From positions 186,001 to 250,000 of the forward strand of contig NZ_JAFREN010000008.1 of assembly GCF_017377505.1 (NCBI RefSeq): a stretch of DNA of 64,000 bases, in the 5' to 3' direction. Within the stretch, counting starts at the first letter, position 1. Every line of letters begins with the position of its first letter. The DNA comes from Enterococcus sp. DIV0212c. Lineage in GTDB: Bacteria > Bacillota > Bacilli > Lactobacillales > Enterococcaceae. Of this stretch, positions 55,392 to 63,934 are shown piece after piece. The notes below the pieces were generated by a model, which was not told where the DNA came from, made no database searches, and was given only the letters and a program-made list of their open reading frames with translations. A program made the position numbers and the translations under genes.

Positions 55392-56381
55392 CTATGCCTC
55401 GATCTCTACCATCAGTTTCTCTACAGCGTTCACTAGTGAATCAACTTGTGGAGTCGCACGGGCTTCCAATACTTTTTGCGCCGGCATTGGGACAAATTCT
55501 CCACCCAAACGAACAATTGGTTTCTTTAGATCCAAAGCGCTGTCAGATTCGGCTATAATTGCTGTAATTTCTGCGCTAAAACCACTGTTTTTCACTGCTT
55601 CTGTTGCAACGATTACTCGTTTGGTTTTTTCAACCGAACGCAAAATAGTTTCTTTATCAAGCGGTACTAAAGTTCTTGGATCGACTACTTCAACAGAAAC
55701 TCCTTTTTCTTTCATAATTTCTGCAGCCTCTAACGCTTTATTGACCATAATTCCTGTCGCGACGATCGTTATATCATCACCTGTACGTTTAATGTCTGCA
55801 ACACCGATTGGTATTGTATATGGCTCACTTGGGACATTTCCGCTCGTTTTATATAATAATTTATGTTCATAGAACATCACAGGATTATTATCTTTTATTG
55901 CAGCATGAAGCAACCCTTTGGCATCATACGCATTGGTCGGCTGAATTACCTTTAGACCGGGAATATGAGCCATCCAGTTTTCTAAATTTTGGGAATGTTG
56001 AGCAGCAGCACCTGTCCCTGAACCAGCTGCTGTTCGCATTACTAATGGAACTTTGGCTTTCCCATTATACATATAATGGATTTTAGCCGCTTGATTGACG
56101 AGCTGATCCATTGCTACGGTAATAAAGTCAGAAAATTGTAATTCTATTACTGGACGCATCCCTGTCATAGCAGCGCCGACTGCCGCACCAGCGATTGCAC
56201 TTTCAGATATTGGTGTATCCCGAACTCTTTGCTTACCATATTTTTCCTGAAGTCCTTGAGTGGCACCAAAACCTCCGCCGTAAACCCCGATGTCTTCCCC
56301 TATAAGAAAAACATGCTCATCCTCTGCCAACGCTTCGTCTAAGGCTTCATTGATTGCTTGCAAATAACTAATCGTTCTCAT
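55392..56381 (-). CDS. Thiamine diphosphate 2-oxoacid/acetoin dehydrogenase E1 component, beta subunit (AcoB-like)
   Basis: 329 residues. The beta subunit of heterotetrameric E1: ISYLQAINEALDEALAEDEHVFLIGEDIG, GAAVGAAMTGMRPVIELQFSDF, the FYEHKLLY region and a C-terminal transketolase-like domain with EVVDPRTLVPLD. It overlaps the alpha gene by 4 bases (ATGA). No E2 or E3 gene follows; SorC is next. Acetoin, pyruvate or a branched-chain 2-oxoacid are all possible substrates. Confidence 0.9.
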   Translation of the reverse strand: MRTISYLQAINEALDEALAEDEHVFLIGEDIGVYGGGFGATQGLQEKYGKQRVRDTPISESAIAGAAVGAAMTGMRPVIELQFSDFITVAMDQLVNQAAKIHYMYNGKAKVPLVMRTAAGSGTGAAAQHSQNLENWMAHIPGLKVIQPTNAYDAKGLLHAAIKDNNPVMFYEHKLLYKTSGNVPSEPYTIPIGVADIKRTGDDITIVATGIMVNKALEAAEIMKEKGVSVEVVDPRTLVPLDKETILRSVEKTKRVIVATEAVKNSGFSAEITAIIAESDSALDLKKPIVRLGGEFVPMPAQKVLEARATPQVDSLVNAVEKLMVEIEA

Positions 56382-57376
56382 TGTTCATCCTCCGCATAGA
56401 CATGTGTCCAAAGATCCTCAATAGTCGGCTCACTGTCAAGTTTTACTGAAGCAACTAAGTCAGCAATTTCTTTTCGGATCGTCTGTTCTAATTTCCGGAT
56501 AGCAGCTTCATTAAGCAGACCTTTTTGGATCACTTCTTTTTCTAAACGTAAAATAGGATCATTATTTTCTTGCCATTGACGACATTCGTCTTCTGAACGG
56601 TACATCAGCTTATCTGATTTAGAGTGCCCTTTATGGCGATAAGTCAGTGCTTCTATCAATGTCGGTCCATGGCCATTTCTAGCTTTTTCAACTGCTTTTG
56701 CAACAGCATCTGTTACAGCATCCAAATGATTACCATCAATTGTTACACCTTCAATACCATAGCTCTTCCCTCGTTCAGAAAGTTTATCGATATTGACCAT
56801 GTGTTCAATTGAGCTGCTCATCCCATATTGGTTATTTTCAATGAAATAAACAACAGGTAACTGCCAGATAGAAGCTAAATTCAGCGCTTCATGAAAACTG
56901 CCTTCATTGGTCGCACCATCACCAGCATAACATAGCACCACTTGATCTGTTCCTTGCATCTGAGCACTTAATGCAGCACCAGCAGCAATAGGAAAACCCG
57001 CTCCAACAATACCATTTGAACCTAAATTTCCAACGTCTAAATCCGCAATATGCATACTACCGCCTTTGCCGCCGTTAGTACCTGTTTTTTTTCCCAGCAT
57101 CTCAGCTAACATGCTTCTGATACTTGTTCCTTTAGCGATAGAATGTCCATGATTTCTATGTGTAGAGACAATCCAATCACTCTGTTTTAAAACAGCAGCG
57201 CCACCAACAGCTGTAGCTTCTTGTCCAATACAAAGATGCATCGTACCATATAGTTCTCCTGCTTCAAAAAGTGCTTGAATCGTTTCTTCAAAAATGCGAA
57301 TTTCCCACATTTTTTTTAACGCCTCTGTCTCATCTATCCATTTGTTTGGTTCATCTTGGACCACCGTTTGGTTCAT
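56378..57376 (-). CDS. Thiamine diphosphate 2-oxoacid/acetoin dehydrogenase E1 component, alpha subunit (AcoA-like)
   Basis: 332 residues. The ThDP motif begins YAGDGATNEGSFHEALN and ends IENNQYGMS. STHRNHGHSIAKG and GGKGGSMHIAD fit the AcoA/PdhA group. The start at 57374-57376 has GAGGGG upstream. The phosphorylation-loop type YRHKGHSKSD is present. It heads the operon. Its E2 partner would need lipoyl groups, and the divergent neighbour encodes a LipL-type lipoyl transfer enzyme. Confidence 0.9.
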   Translation of the reverse strand: MNQTVVQDEPNKWIDETEALKKMWEIRIFEETIQALFEAGELYGTMHLCIGQEATAVGGAAVLKQSDWIVSTHRNHGHSIAKGTSIRSMLAEMLGKKTGTNGGKGGSMHIADLDVGNLGSNGIVGAGFPIAAGAALSAQMQGTDQVVLCYAGDGATNEGSFHEALNLASIWQLPVVYFIENNQYGMSSSIEHMVNIDKLSERGKSYGIEGVTIDGNHLDAVTDAVAKAVEKARNGHGPTLIEALTYRHKGHSKSDKLMYRSEDECRQWQENNDPILRLEKEVIQKGLLNEAAIRKLEQTIRKEIADLVASVKLDSEPTIEDLWTHVYAEDEQ

Positions 57377-57389
57377 CTTTTCACCCCTC

Positions 57390-57422
57390 TTTACATTTGT
57401 TCCCTGACGAATCATATGTAAA
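57390..57422 (-). promoter_or_regulatory. Candidate operator of the SorC regulator
   Basis: TTTACAT (57390-57396) and ATGTAAA (57416-57422) form a 7-bp inverted repeat with 19 bases between. It lies in front of the E1-alpha gene just after a possible TATAAA -10. Confidence 0.4.
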
Positions 57423-57570
57423 CATTTTATAGCTTTCTTTAACTGATAGCAAGATTTTCTAGGTATTTTTTGGATTTCCTTAAAAAATCGTCATTTTCCT
57501 CATCATTTCTGCACAGATAAGCTGATTTTTCTTTTAAATCGTTTATAATAGAGCATGGAGGTGGAAACAA

Positions 57571-57930
57571 ATGTTATTTCACGATGAAGAAGCGATGTTA
57601 TTTTGTATGCATTGCCAAAAAGAAACACTTCATGACATTCAATATATGAATGAAATCATTTCCAGCATTGAATGTGAGGAGTGCCATAATCAAATGAGTA
57701 TTGATATCGATGCAATGAATCATTTCTATCATTATTTATATGAACGCTTAGTTTCTAAACCTGGGCGTTTGACTGAAGAAGCCAGACAAGATTTTAGTAA
57801 ATTTTTAGCCACCATGCCGATGAGGATTATTAGTAAACCGATGCGTTTTACGAATGAATATAATCAAATGAATAAAGAAGTGAAAGACTACGTGTCACGC
57901 GTAAAACAGGACGAAGAACAAGATGACTAA
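57571..57930 (+). CDS. Small zinc-ribbon protein ('bh' type), unknown function
   Basis: 119 residues. Two cysteine pairs (CMHC and CEEC, residues 12-40) suggest a zinc ribbon. The rest is helical and charged with no membrane segment. Homologues next to lipL are found in enterococci, but no role is known. TATAAT lies about 25 bases upstream of the ATG and GGAGGTGG precedes it. The end overlaps lipL by 8 bases. Confidence 0.8.
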   Translation: MLFHDEEAMLFCMHCQKETLHDIQYMNEIISSIECEECHNQMSIDIDAMNHFYHYLYERLVSKPGRLTEEARQDFSKFLATMPMRIISKPMRFTNEYNQMNKEVKDYVSRVKQDEEQDD

Positions 57931-58771
57931 TTTAAACCAGCTCTTTACAACCGATACGATTTATTTATATGATCAGTTTTGCTTGACTGAAAAAGACTAC
58001 TATCTTCCTTTTGCACTTACTGATACGTTAACAACGTTTTCCGGGATCAACCAGCAGCCGATCATTCATTTTTGGCAGCTTGATCAAGCGATGATTTTAG
58101 GAATGAAAGATACTCGAGTTCCTGATTTGAAAAATGGGTTAGCTTCTTTAAGGCAAGATGGGTATAATATTGTGATCCGTAATGCTGGCGGCTTGGGCGT
58201 GATTGCTGATGAGGGAATTCTAAATGTTTCGTTGATTCTTCCAAATCAGGAAAATAAAAAACTCAGCATTGATGAAGCCTACACCTTTATGTGGCAATGG
58301 ATCAAACATGCATTTGAAGATTCTAGTCACTTAATTGAGGCCTTTGAGATTACAGAATCCTATTGCCCCGGGACTTTTGATTTGAGCATTGCAGGTAAAA
58401 AATTTGCAGGGATTGCGCAACGTCGGGTGAAAGACGGCACAGCTGTGATGATTTATTTAAGTGTCAATGGCGATCAGCAAAAGCGTGGCGAAAGTGTTCG
58501 CCGTTTTTATCAAGCTAGTTTGCATGAAGATTTCGGGAAAAATGGTTATCCGCCTGTTGCTCCTTCCGTAATGGCAAACTTAGAAGATTTGCTGCAACAA
58601 CCTTTAACAATAAATAAAGTGAAAAAACGTTTAATTGACGTATTATTAACTAACGGGACATTGACTATTGATAAACATACCCTACCCCAATTATTGACGT
58701 CAGAATGGTTTACAACTGAAACAAACAAACAGATGGACAAAATGATTCAGCGAAATGAACTATTGAGATAG
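57923..58771 (+). CDS. lipL: Octanoyl/lipoyl amidotransferase of the LipL (biotin/lipoate ligase-like) family
   Basis: 282 residues. The BPL/LplA-B catalytic fold with RNAGGLGVIADEGILNVSL and the lysine of IAGKKFAGIAQRR is present. C148 in ESYCPGTFDLS is at the place of the acyl-enzyme Cys of Bacillus LipL, which moves octanoyl groups from GcvH to E2 subunits. Lipoate ligases such as LplJ lack this Cys, so amidotransfer is favoured. It is translationally coupled to the small zinc-ribbon gene and divergent from the E1 operon. Confidence 0.87.
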   Translation: MTNLNQLFTTDTIYLYDQFCLTEKDYYLPFALTDTLTTFSGINQQPIIHFWQLDQAMILGMKDTRVPDLKNGLASLRQDGYNIVIRNAGGLGVIADEGILNVSLILPNQENKKLSIDEAYTFMWQWIKHAFEDSSHLIEAFEITESYCPGTFDLSIAGKKFAGIAQRRVKDGTAVMIYLSVNGDQQKRGESVRRFYQASLHEDFGKNGYPPVAPSVMANLEDLLQQPLTINKVKKRLIDVLLTNGTLTIDKHTLPQLLTSEWFTTETNKQMDKMIQRNELLR

Positions 58772-58851
58772 ATTTATCTACGTATGTTACTACTTCGTTC
58801 ATCTTTTCTAGAAAAAGATTAATCTACAGTTTAAATAAAAGGAGTGAAATA

Positions 58852-60213
58852 ATGCCGACGCCTTACAAGAACCAAATTTTACCGATTGAAAAAGTCTTTC
58901 GAGACCCCGTTCATAATTATATTCACGTACAACATCAAGTGATTTTAGACTTGATCAATTCAGCAGAAGTGCAACGGTTACGTAGAATCAAGCAATTAGG
59001 TACCTCTTCGTTTACCTTTCATGGTGCAGAACATAGCCGTTTTGCCCACTCTTTAGGCGTTTACGAAATAACTCGCCGTATTTGCGACATCTTTCAACGC
59101 AATTATTCAGCTGAACGTTTAGGTGAAGAAGGTTGGGATGATAACGAACGCTTAGTAACACTTTGTGCAGCCTTACTTCATGATGTTGGTCACGGACCTT
59201 ATTCTCATACATTTGAACATATTTTTAACACAGATCATGAAGCAATTACAGTAGAAATCATCACCTCTCCTGAAACAGAAGTTTTCCAAATATTGAATCG
59301 TGTTTCAGCTGAGTTTCCTGATAAAGTAGCAAGTGTAATTACCAAACAATATCCGAATCCTCAAGTTGTTCAAATGATTTCCAGTCAAATAGATGCTGAC
59401 CGCATGGATTATTTATTGCGCGATGCTTATTTTACAGGAACAGAATATGGAACATTTGATTTAACTAGAATTTTAAGAGTTATTCGACCTTATAAAGACG
59501 GGTTAGCGTTTGCGATGAATGGAATGCATGCAGTAGAGGACTATATTGTTAGTCGTTATCAAATGTATGTTCAAGTTTATTTTCACCCAGTTTCTCGTGG
59601 TATGGAAGTTATTTTAGATCATCTTCTTCATAGAGCCAAAGAATTGTACGAACAACAACCAGAAGATTATCAATTACATTCCCAATTGTTGGTGCCGTTT
59701 TTCAAAGGGAATTTTTCGCTACAAGAATACTTAAGATTGGATGACGGTGTTTTAAATACGTATTTCACCCAATGGACTTCGTTGCCTGATCCAATTCTAA
59801 ACGATTTAGCTAACCGCTTTTTAATACGAAAACCACTTAAATCTGCAACATTTTCTGGTAATCGCGATTCAGTGACTATCCGTCATTTAAAATCCCTGAT
59901 CGAAAAAGTCGGCTATAATCCAAAATATTATACAGCAATCAATTCAAGCTATGACCTACCCTATGATTTTTATCGTCCAGAAAAAAATAGCCACCGAACA
60001 CAAATTGAAATCATGCAAAAAGATGGAACATTGATCGAATTATCTAAAATCAGCCATCTTGTTGCGGCTCTTGCTGGGCAAACACAAATTGATGAACGTT
60101 TTTATTTTCCAAAAGAAATGGTTGACCCAAAAAGACAGCAACATTATGATTTATTTGATGACACCTACCGCGAATTTGCTTCCTACATTCACAACGGTGC
60201 ATTAGTTGAATGA
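58852..60213 (+). CDS. HD-domain deoxynucleoside triphosphate triphosphohydrolase-like protein (YwfO/EF1143 type)
   Basis: 453 residues. The metal-binding HD motif is HDVGHGPYSHTFE; an upstream H lies in GAEHSRFAHSLGVYEI and a downstream D in IDADRMDYLLRDAYFTG. The fold and length fit the SAMHD1-like enterococcal EF1143, a dNTPase with known structure. Allosteric control by dNTPs is expected from that protein. It lies 80 bases after lipL and 33 before the HAD gene. Confidence 0.9.
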   Translation: MPTPYKNQILPIEKVFRDPVHNYIHVQHQVILDLINSAEVQRLRRIKQLGTSSFTFHGAEHSRFAHSLGVYEITRRICDIFQRNYSAERLGEEGWDDNERLVTLCAALLHDVGHGPYSHTFEHIFNTDHEAITVEIITSPETEVFQILNRVSAEFPDKVASVITKQYPNPQVVQMISSQIDADRMDYLLRDAYFTGTEYGTFDLTRILRVIRPYKDGLAFAMNGMHAVEDYIVSRYQMYVQVYFHPVSRGMEVILDHLLHRAKELYEQQPEDYQLHSQLLVPFFKGNFSLQEYLRLDDGVLNTYFTQWTSLPDPILNDLANRFLIRKPLKSATFSGNRDSVTIRHLKSLIEKVGYNPKYYTAINSSYDLPYDFYRPEKNSHRTQIEIMQKDGTLIELSKISHLVAALAGQTQIDERFYFPKEMVDPKRQQHYDLFDDTYREFASYIHNGALVE

Positions 60214-60246
60214 ATACCCTAAAGAATATATTTACAGGAGGAACCT

Positions 60247-61053
60247 ATGACAGTTAAATTAGTTGCAATAGATATTGACGGAACATTACTTGATTCAAAC
60301 AGAAAGATCAGCCCCAAAGTAAAAGAAACACTTCAAAAAGCTAACGAAAGCGGTATTTCTATCGTTTTGTGTACTGGTCGTCCGTTGCCTGGTGTAAAAG
60401 AACAGCTGGCAGAATTAGATTTATATGGTGATAATGATTATGTAATCACATATAACGGATCTTTAGTGCAAGCAACCAAATCCAATGAAATTATTTCTCA
60501 GTATTCATTAAGTTATGATGACTTTTTAGAAATCGAATTAATGTCACGAAAAGTTGGCGCTCACCTGCACACCATCGATGACCAAGCGATTTATACGGCT
60601 AATCGAGACATCGGCAAATACTCAGTGCATGAAGCCTATTTAGTTGATATGCCTTTGAAATATCGGGCCGTTGACGAGATGACACCTGATATGTCGTTTA
60701 TCAAAATGATGATGATCGATGAGCCTGAAATTTTGGATAAAGCGATCAGCCAACTCCCAGAAGATTTCGTTAATAAATATACAACTGTTAAAAGTACTGA
60801 ATTTTATTATGAAATTTTAAACAAAGAAGCCAGCAAAGGAAATGCCTTAGCAAAACTTGCGGAACACTTAGGCATCTCTCAATCAGAAACAATGGCGATT
60901 GGAGATAACGAAAACGATCTATCAATGATCGAATATGCTGGTATTGGTGTGGCTATGGGAAATGCTACAGAAAATGTGAAACAAGCAGCAGATGTTCAAA
61001 CAACTAGTAATGATGAAGACGGCGTTGCTGAAGTTCTATTAAAATATATGTAA
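60247..61053 (+). CDS. HAD-superfamily Cof-type sugar phosphatase (YidA-like)
   Basis: 268 residues. HAD motif I DIDGTLLDS (D9, D11), motif II LCTGRPL, motif III Lys in ASKGNALAKLAEHLG, motif IV GDNENDLSMI. The class IIB cap lies at about 85-190. It probably dephosphorylates sugar phosphates or similar metabolites. AGGAGG precedes the ATG. The transcript ends at a composite hairpin repeat. Confidence 0.92.
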   Translation: MTVKLVAIDIDGTLLDSNRKISPKVKETLQKANESGISIVLCTGRPLPGVKEQLAELDLYGDNDYVITYNGSLVQATKSNEIISQYSLSYDDFLEIELMSRKVGAHLHTIDDQAIYTANRDIGKYSVHEAYLVDMPLKYRAVDEMTPDMSFIKMMMIDEPEILDKAISQLPEDFVNKYTTVKSTEFYYEILNKEASKGNALAKLAEHLGISQSETMAIGDNENDLSMIEYAGIGVAMGNATENVKQAADVQTTSNDEDGVAEVLLKYM

Positions 61054-61067
61054 TTGTTCATTATCAA

Positions 61068-61157
61068 AAGGTTGTGGCGGAGTTGCTTCTGCTCCTACCG
61101 TTTATTCAGATTTTAAGCGAGTGTAACGTGACTCAGAGAGTTATGTCCCACTCGCTT
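61068..61157 (+). repeat. Composite intergenic repeat (copy 7), modules B and A, plus orientation
   Basis: Module B (61068-61114) reads GGTTGTGGCGGAGTTGCTTC, TGCTCCTACC, GTTTATTCAG. Module A follows: AAGCGAGTGTAACGTGACTC (61115-61134), AGA loop and GAGTTATGTCCCACTCGCTT (61138-61157), with a T-run. It terminates the HAD gene and is the only family copy in the plus orientation. Confidence 0.85.
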
Positions 61158-61173
61158 TTTCTCATTGATGCCT

Positions 61174-63252
61174 CTAACTTTCCACCGTAATAATTTCTTC
61201 TTGATTCAAATAGTGATAAATTTCTTGTGGATCATTACTTGTATCCAATAAACTGTAAAATTGTGGGTCTTCTAATAATTTTACCAACTCTACCATCGCA
61301 TTCAAATGACGATTATTTTCGGTAGCAGCGAGACAAAAAATATATTTCACTGGATCATTTTCCTTGTTTCCGAATACAATTGGCTGCTTTAACACACTGA
61401 TACTCATTCCTAATTTTCTTCCCCCATCTATTGGTCTTGCATGAGGTAAAGCAACATATTTAGAAATCACCATGTAGGCTCCTTCTTTTTTAGCCGTATC
61501 GATCATTGTTTCAATGTAATTTCTAGTAATTCTGCCATCTTTTAATAAAGATGCCGCACAAAGACGAATGGCCTCTTCCCAATCCTTGGCTCTCATATTA
61601 AGTTGAATTAATTCTGGCGCCGTAATTTCTGATAGGCTTGGCCCATCCTCTTCATTTTTAGCAGGTGCTTCTTGATTGATGAGGTATTCATATAACTCTT
61701 TTTCTAACCCTGATCCTTCAGTAATTGAAGCATGTCGTTGAATAATGTCCATGATCTTAGCCACACTTGGTAATTTGAAGTTTAAATTTCCAATTTGGGT
61801 ATAAACATCACTGATCAAACGATATTTTTCTCTTGTGTTCATGATTGGGCTAACAATATACACTGGCTTTTTTGTGTAAAACAAGCGGATATTAGGGACC
61901 GTTGAAAAAATCAAATCGTAAGAATCCGATAACTGCTCAATCTCATTGGTTTCAACTGGCCCCAAAAACGACAACTCTGGAAAAAGTGCTTTTAGTTCTG
62001 TATAAACGATCGAGGAACTACCTATTCCGTTCGGACAAACAATTAATGCAACCTTTTGTGTTGTCATGTATTCATCAAAATTAGAGCATAATGAAGCAAA
62101 ATGCATAGTCAAAAACGCCACTTCATCTTCTGGAATTGGATGTTCGAATAAAGAAGCAAAAGGTTTTAACGTTTCTCCAACAATATTGAATAACTCACTG
62201 TATTCATCCTTTATCTTACTATGCAAAGGATTTACAATAGGCAACTTGAAATATAAGCGATAATAAGCTGGTCTCAGATGAGAATAAAGTTGACGAATCA
62301 CTAATTCCTGGTTATTAAAGCGAATGCCTGATATCGCTTCAAAGCGTAAAATAATTCGTTTAACTAAGTTCATGATTGTTTCATAATCTTTTGTGGAATC
62401 ATTTGGACTACCGATAGATAAGCCCAATATCCATGCACAGAGGTAGCCACACGCAGACTCATCTTCAATTCCAAAATGATCTAGAATACTTTTAGAAAAT
62501 TGATATTCTTTCATTGCGATCAAAGCGGGCAGTTGATACCTGTCATAACAACCTGCTGGCAAAGTAAATAATCTCTTTTTTAAAAAGATAAAAGTATACA
62601 GAAATTCAGTCAAACGATTTTCCACAAATGAAATACCATATTTTGCTGTATAATGTTCAATCAATTCTTTCGTTGATTCGATGGTATCCAGTTGATTCTT
62701 TTCGATAAATTGATCATAGATAAATACTGCATTACTTTCCGTTAAATCCCAGATAATCATTTTCATCAGATGATATCTGATCTGTTCTTCGCTACCCAAT
62801 AACGTATAACCATTTTTTCTAGTGTAAATGAGCTGGATATTTTCTTTTTCCAATTCTAGAGTTAAATTTTTTAGGTCATTGATAATTGTTGTTTTTCCAA
62901 CACCGAGTTCTTCAATAAAATGATTGATAGAAAGATAGTCATCTAAGTAATAAAATAACAGTAAATACAAATATTTTGATCGTTCCACTGAGTTCATTAG
63001 ATACTCTTTTGCATAGGTCTTATCTGAAAGTAAAGAAACAAACTGTTCTTGGAGTTGGTTCGTTAAAATAATCCGATTATTCTCAATCATTAATTTTTGT
63101 TCACTGTAAGGTGCAACGTATTCATTGATTTTTTCCAAAGAATATTCCAGTTGCCTTTTGGTTAAACCTGTTTGAGCGGTTAGTTCATTTATTTCGTGTA
63201 TTGAACGCTCAATCAGGTATTTCATTAATTTTCTAGAACGCTCATCAGTCAT
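61174..63252 (-). CDS. PTS-controlled transcriptional activator (BglG/MtlR family with EIIB and EIIA domains)
   Basis: 692 residues. An N-terminal HTH (ELTAQTGLTKRQLEYSL) and an Mga-like HTH (HFIEELGVGKTTIINDL) precede two PRD domains (about 190-400). A GatB-like EIIB follows (about 405-490, LIVCPNGIGSSS with Cys), then an Ntr/fructose-type EIIA (about 545-690, His in VALPHARPIDGG). Phosphorylation of PRD, EIIB and EIIA by PTS proteins should set its activity. It is 26 bases after the aldolase gene, so it likely controls that operon. Confidence 0.92.
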   Translation of the reverse strand: MTDERSRKLMKYLIERSIHEINELTAQTGLTKRQLEYSLEKINEYVAPYSEQKLMIENNRIILTNQLQEQFVSLLSDKTYAKEYLMNSVERSKYLYLLLFYYLDDYLSINHFIEELGVGKTTIINDLKNLTLELEKENIQLIYTRKNGYTLLGSEEQIRYHLMKMIIWDLTESNAVFIYDQFIEKNQLDTIESTKELIEHYTAKYGISFVENRLTEFLYTFIFLKKRLFTLPAGCYDRYQLPALIAMKEYQFSKSILDHFGIEDESACGYLCAWILGLSIGSPNDSTKDYETIMNLVKRIILRFEAISGIRFNNQELVIRQLYSHLRPAYYRLYFKLPIVNPLHSKIKDEYSELFNIVGETLKPFASLFEHPIPEDEVAFLTMHFASLCSNFDEYMTTQKVALIVCPNGIGSSSIVYTELKALFPELSFLGPVETNEIEQLSDSYDLIFSTVPNIRLFYTKKPVYIVSPIMNTREKYRLISDVYTQIGNLNFKLPSVAKIMDIIQRHASITEGSGLEKELYEYLINQEAPAKNEEDGPSLSEITAPELIQLNMRAKDWEEAIRLCAASLLKDGRITRNYIETMIDTAKKEGAYMVISKYVALPHARPIDGGRKLGMSISVLKQPIVFGNKENDPVKYIFCLAATENNRHLNAMVELVKLLEDPQFYSLLDTSNDPQEIYHYLNQEEIITVES

Positions 63253-63278
63253 TCAATCCCCTCCTCCAAAAACTATTT

Positions 63279-63917
63279 TTAGTTAGCTTGTGTTCTGTAA
63301 TTAATCACTGCCTGTTTTAACTGCTTTGCATTGGCTGCAATTTCTTCTTTTGTTCCTTTTGTTAAAAGACTGCCAATTCCAACGCAATCTACCCCGCTTT
63401 TCAACCATTCGTCGATATTTTCTAAATTCGCTCCTCCAGAGGACATAATTGGTAGATAAGGTGTCGGCGTTTTTAAAGTCGTAATAAGAGTAGGTCCATA
63501 AAAACTTGAAATTGGAAAAGCTTTAACCATTGCTGCTCCAGCTTCGATTGCTGTAATCATTTCAGTTACGCTGGTACAACCTGGCATATAAGGGATTTGA
63601 TATCGATTACATAATTTACAAACCGATGGATCGTAATTTGGAGCAATGATAAACTTTGCTCCAGCTAAAATAGCTAATCTCGCTGTCTCGCTATCTAACA
63701 CAGTTCCTGCGCCAATTAATACTTGCTCTCCATACTGTTGAGTCAACTGTCGAATGATCTGTCCAGCATTTGGTAAGGTGTAACTAATTTCAAGACAATC
63801 TACTCCGCCAGCTAAACAGCCATCTACGATTTCGATTGCTCGCTCCATTGTATCCACTCTGACAATCGCCATGATTGCAGTTTCTTCCATACGATTTAGT
63901 ATAGTTGTTCGAAACAT
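63279..63917 (-). CDS. KDPG/KHG aldolase (2-dehydro-3-deoxy-phosphogluconate aldolase)
   Basis: 212 residues. A class I aldolase barrel of the Eda family: AIVRVDTMERAIEIV, catalytic Glu in DCLEISYT, GAGTVLDSETA, Schiff-base Lys in AAMVKAFPISSF, and C-terminal IMSSGGANLENIDEW. It splits KDPG to pyruvate and glyceraldehyde-3-phosphate. AGGAGG lies 6 bases before the ATG. It follows a truncated gene by 17 bases and precedes the PTS-type regulator, pointing to a sugar-acid or amino-sugar-acid catabolic operon. Confidence 0.92.
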   Translation of the reverse strand: MFRTTILNRMEETAIMAIVRVDTMERAIEIVDGCLAGGVDCLEISYTLPNAGQIIRQLTQQYGEQVLIGAGTVLDSETARLAILAGAKFIIAPNYDPSVCKLCNRYQIPYMPGCTSVTEMITAIEAGAAMVKAFPISSFYGPTLITTLKTPTPYLPIMSSGGANLENIDEWLKSGVDCVGIGSLLTKGTKEEIAANAKQLKQAVINYRTQAN

Positions 63918-63934
63918 TATTTTCCTCCTCAGGA

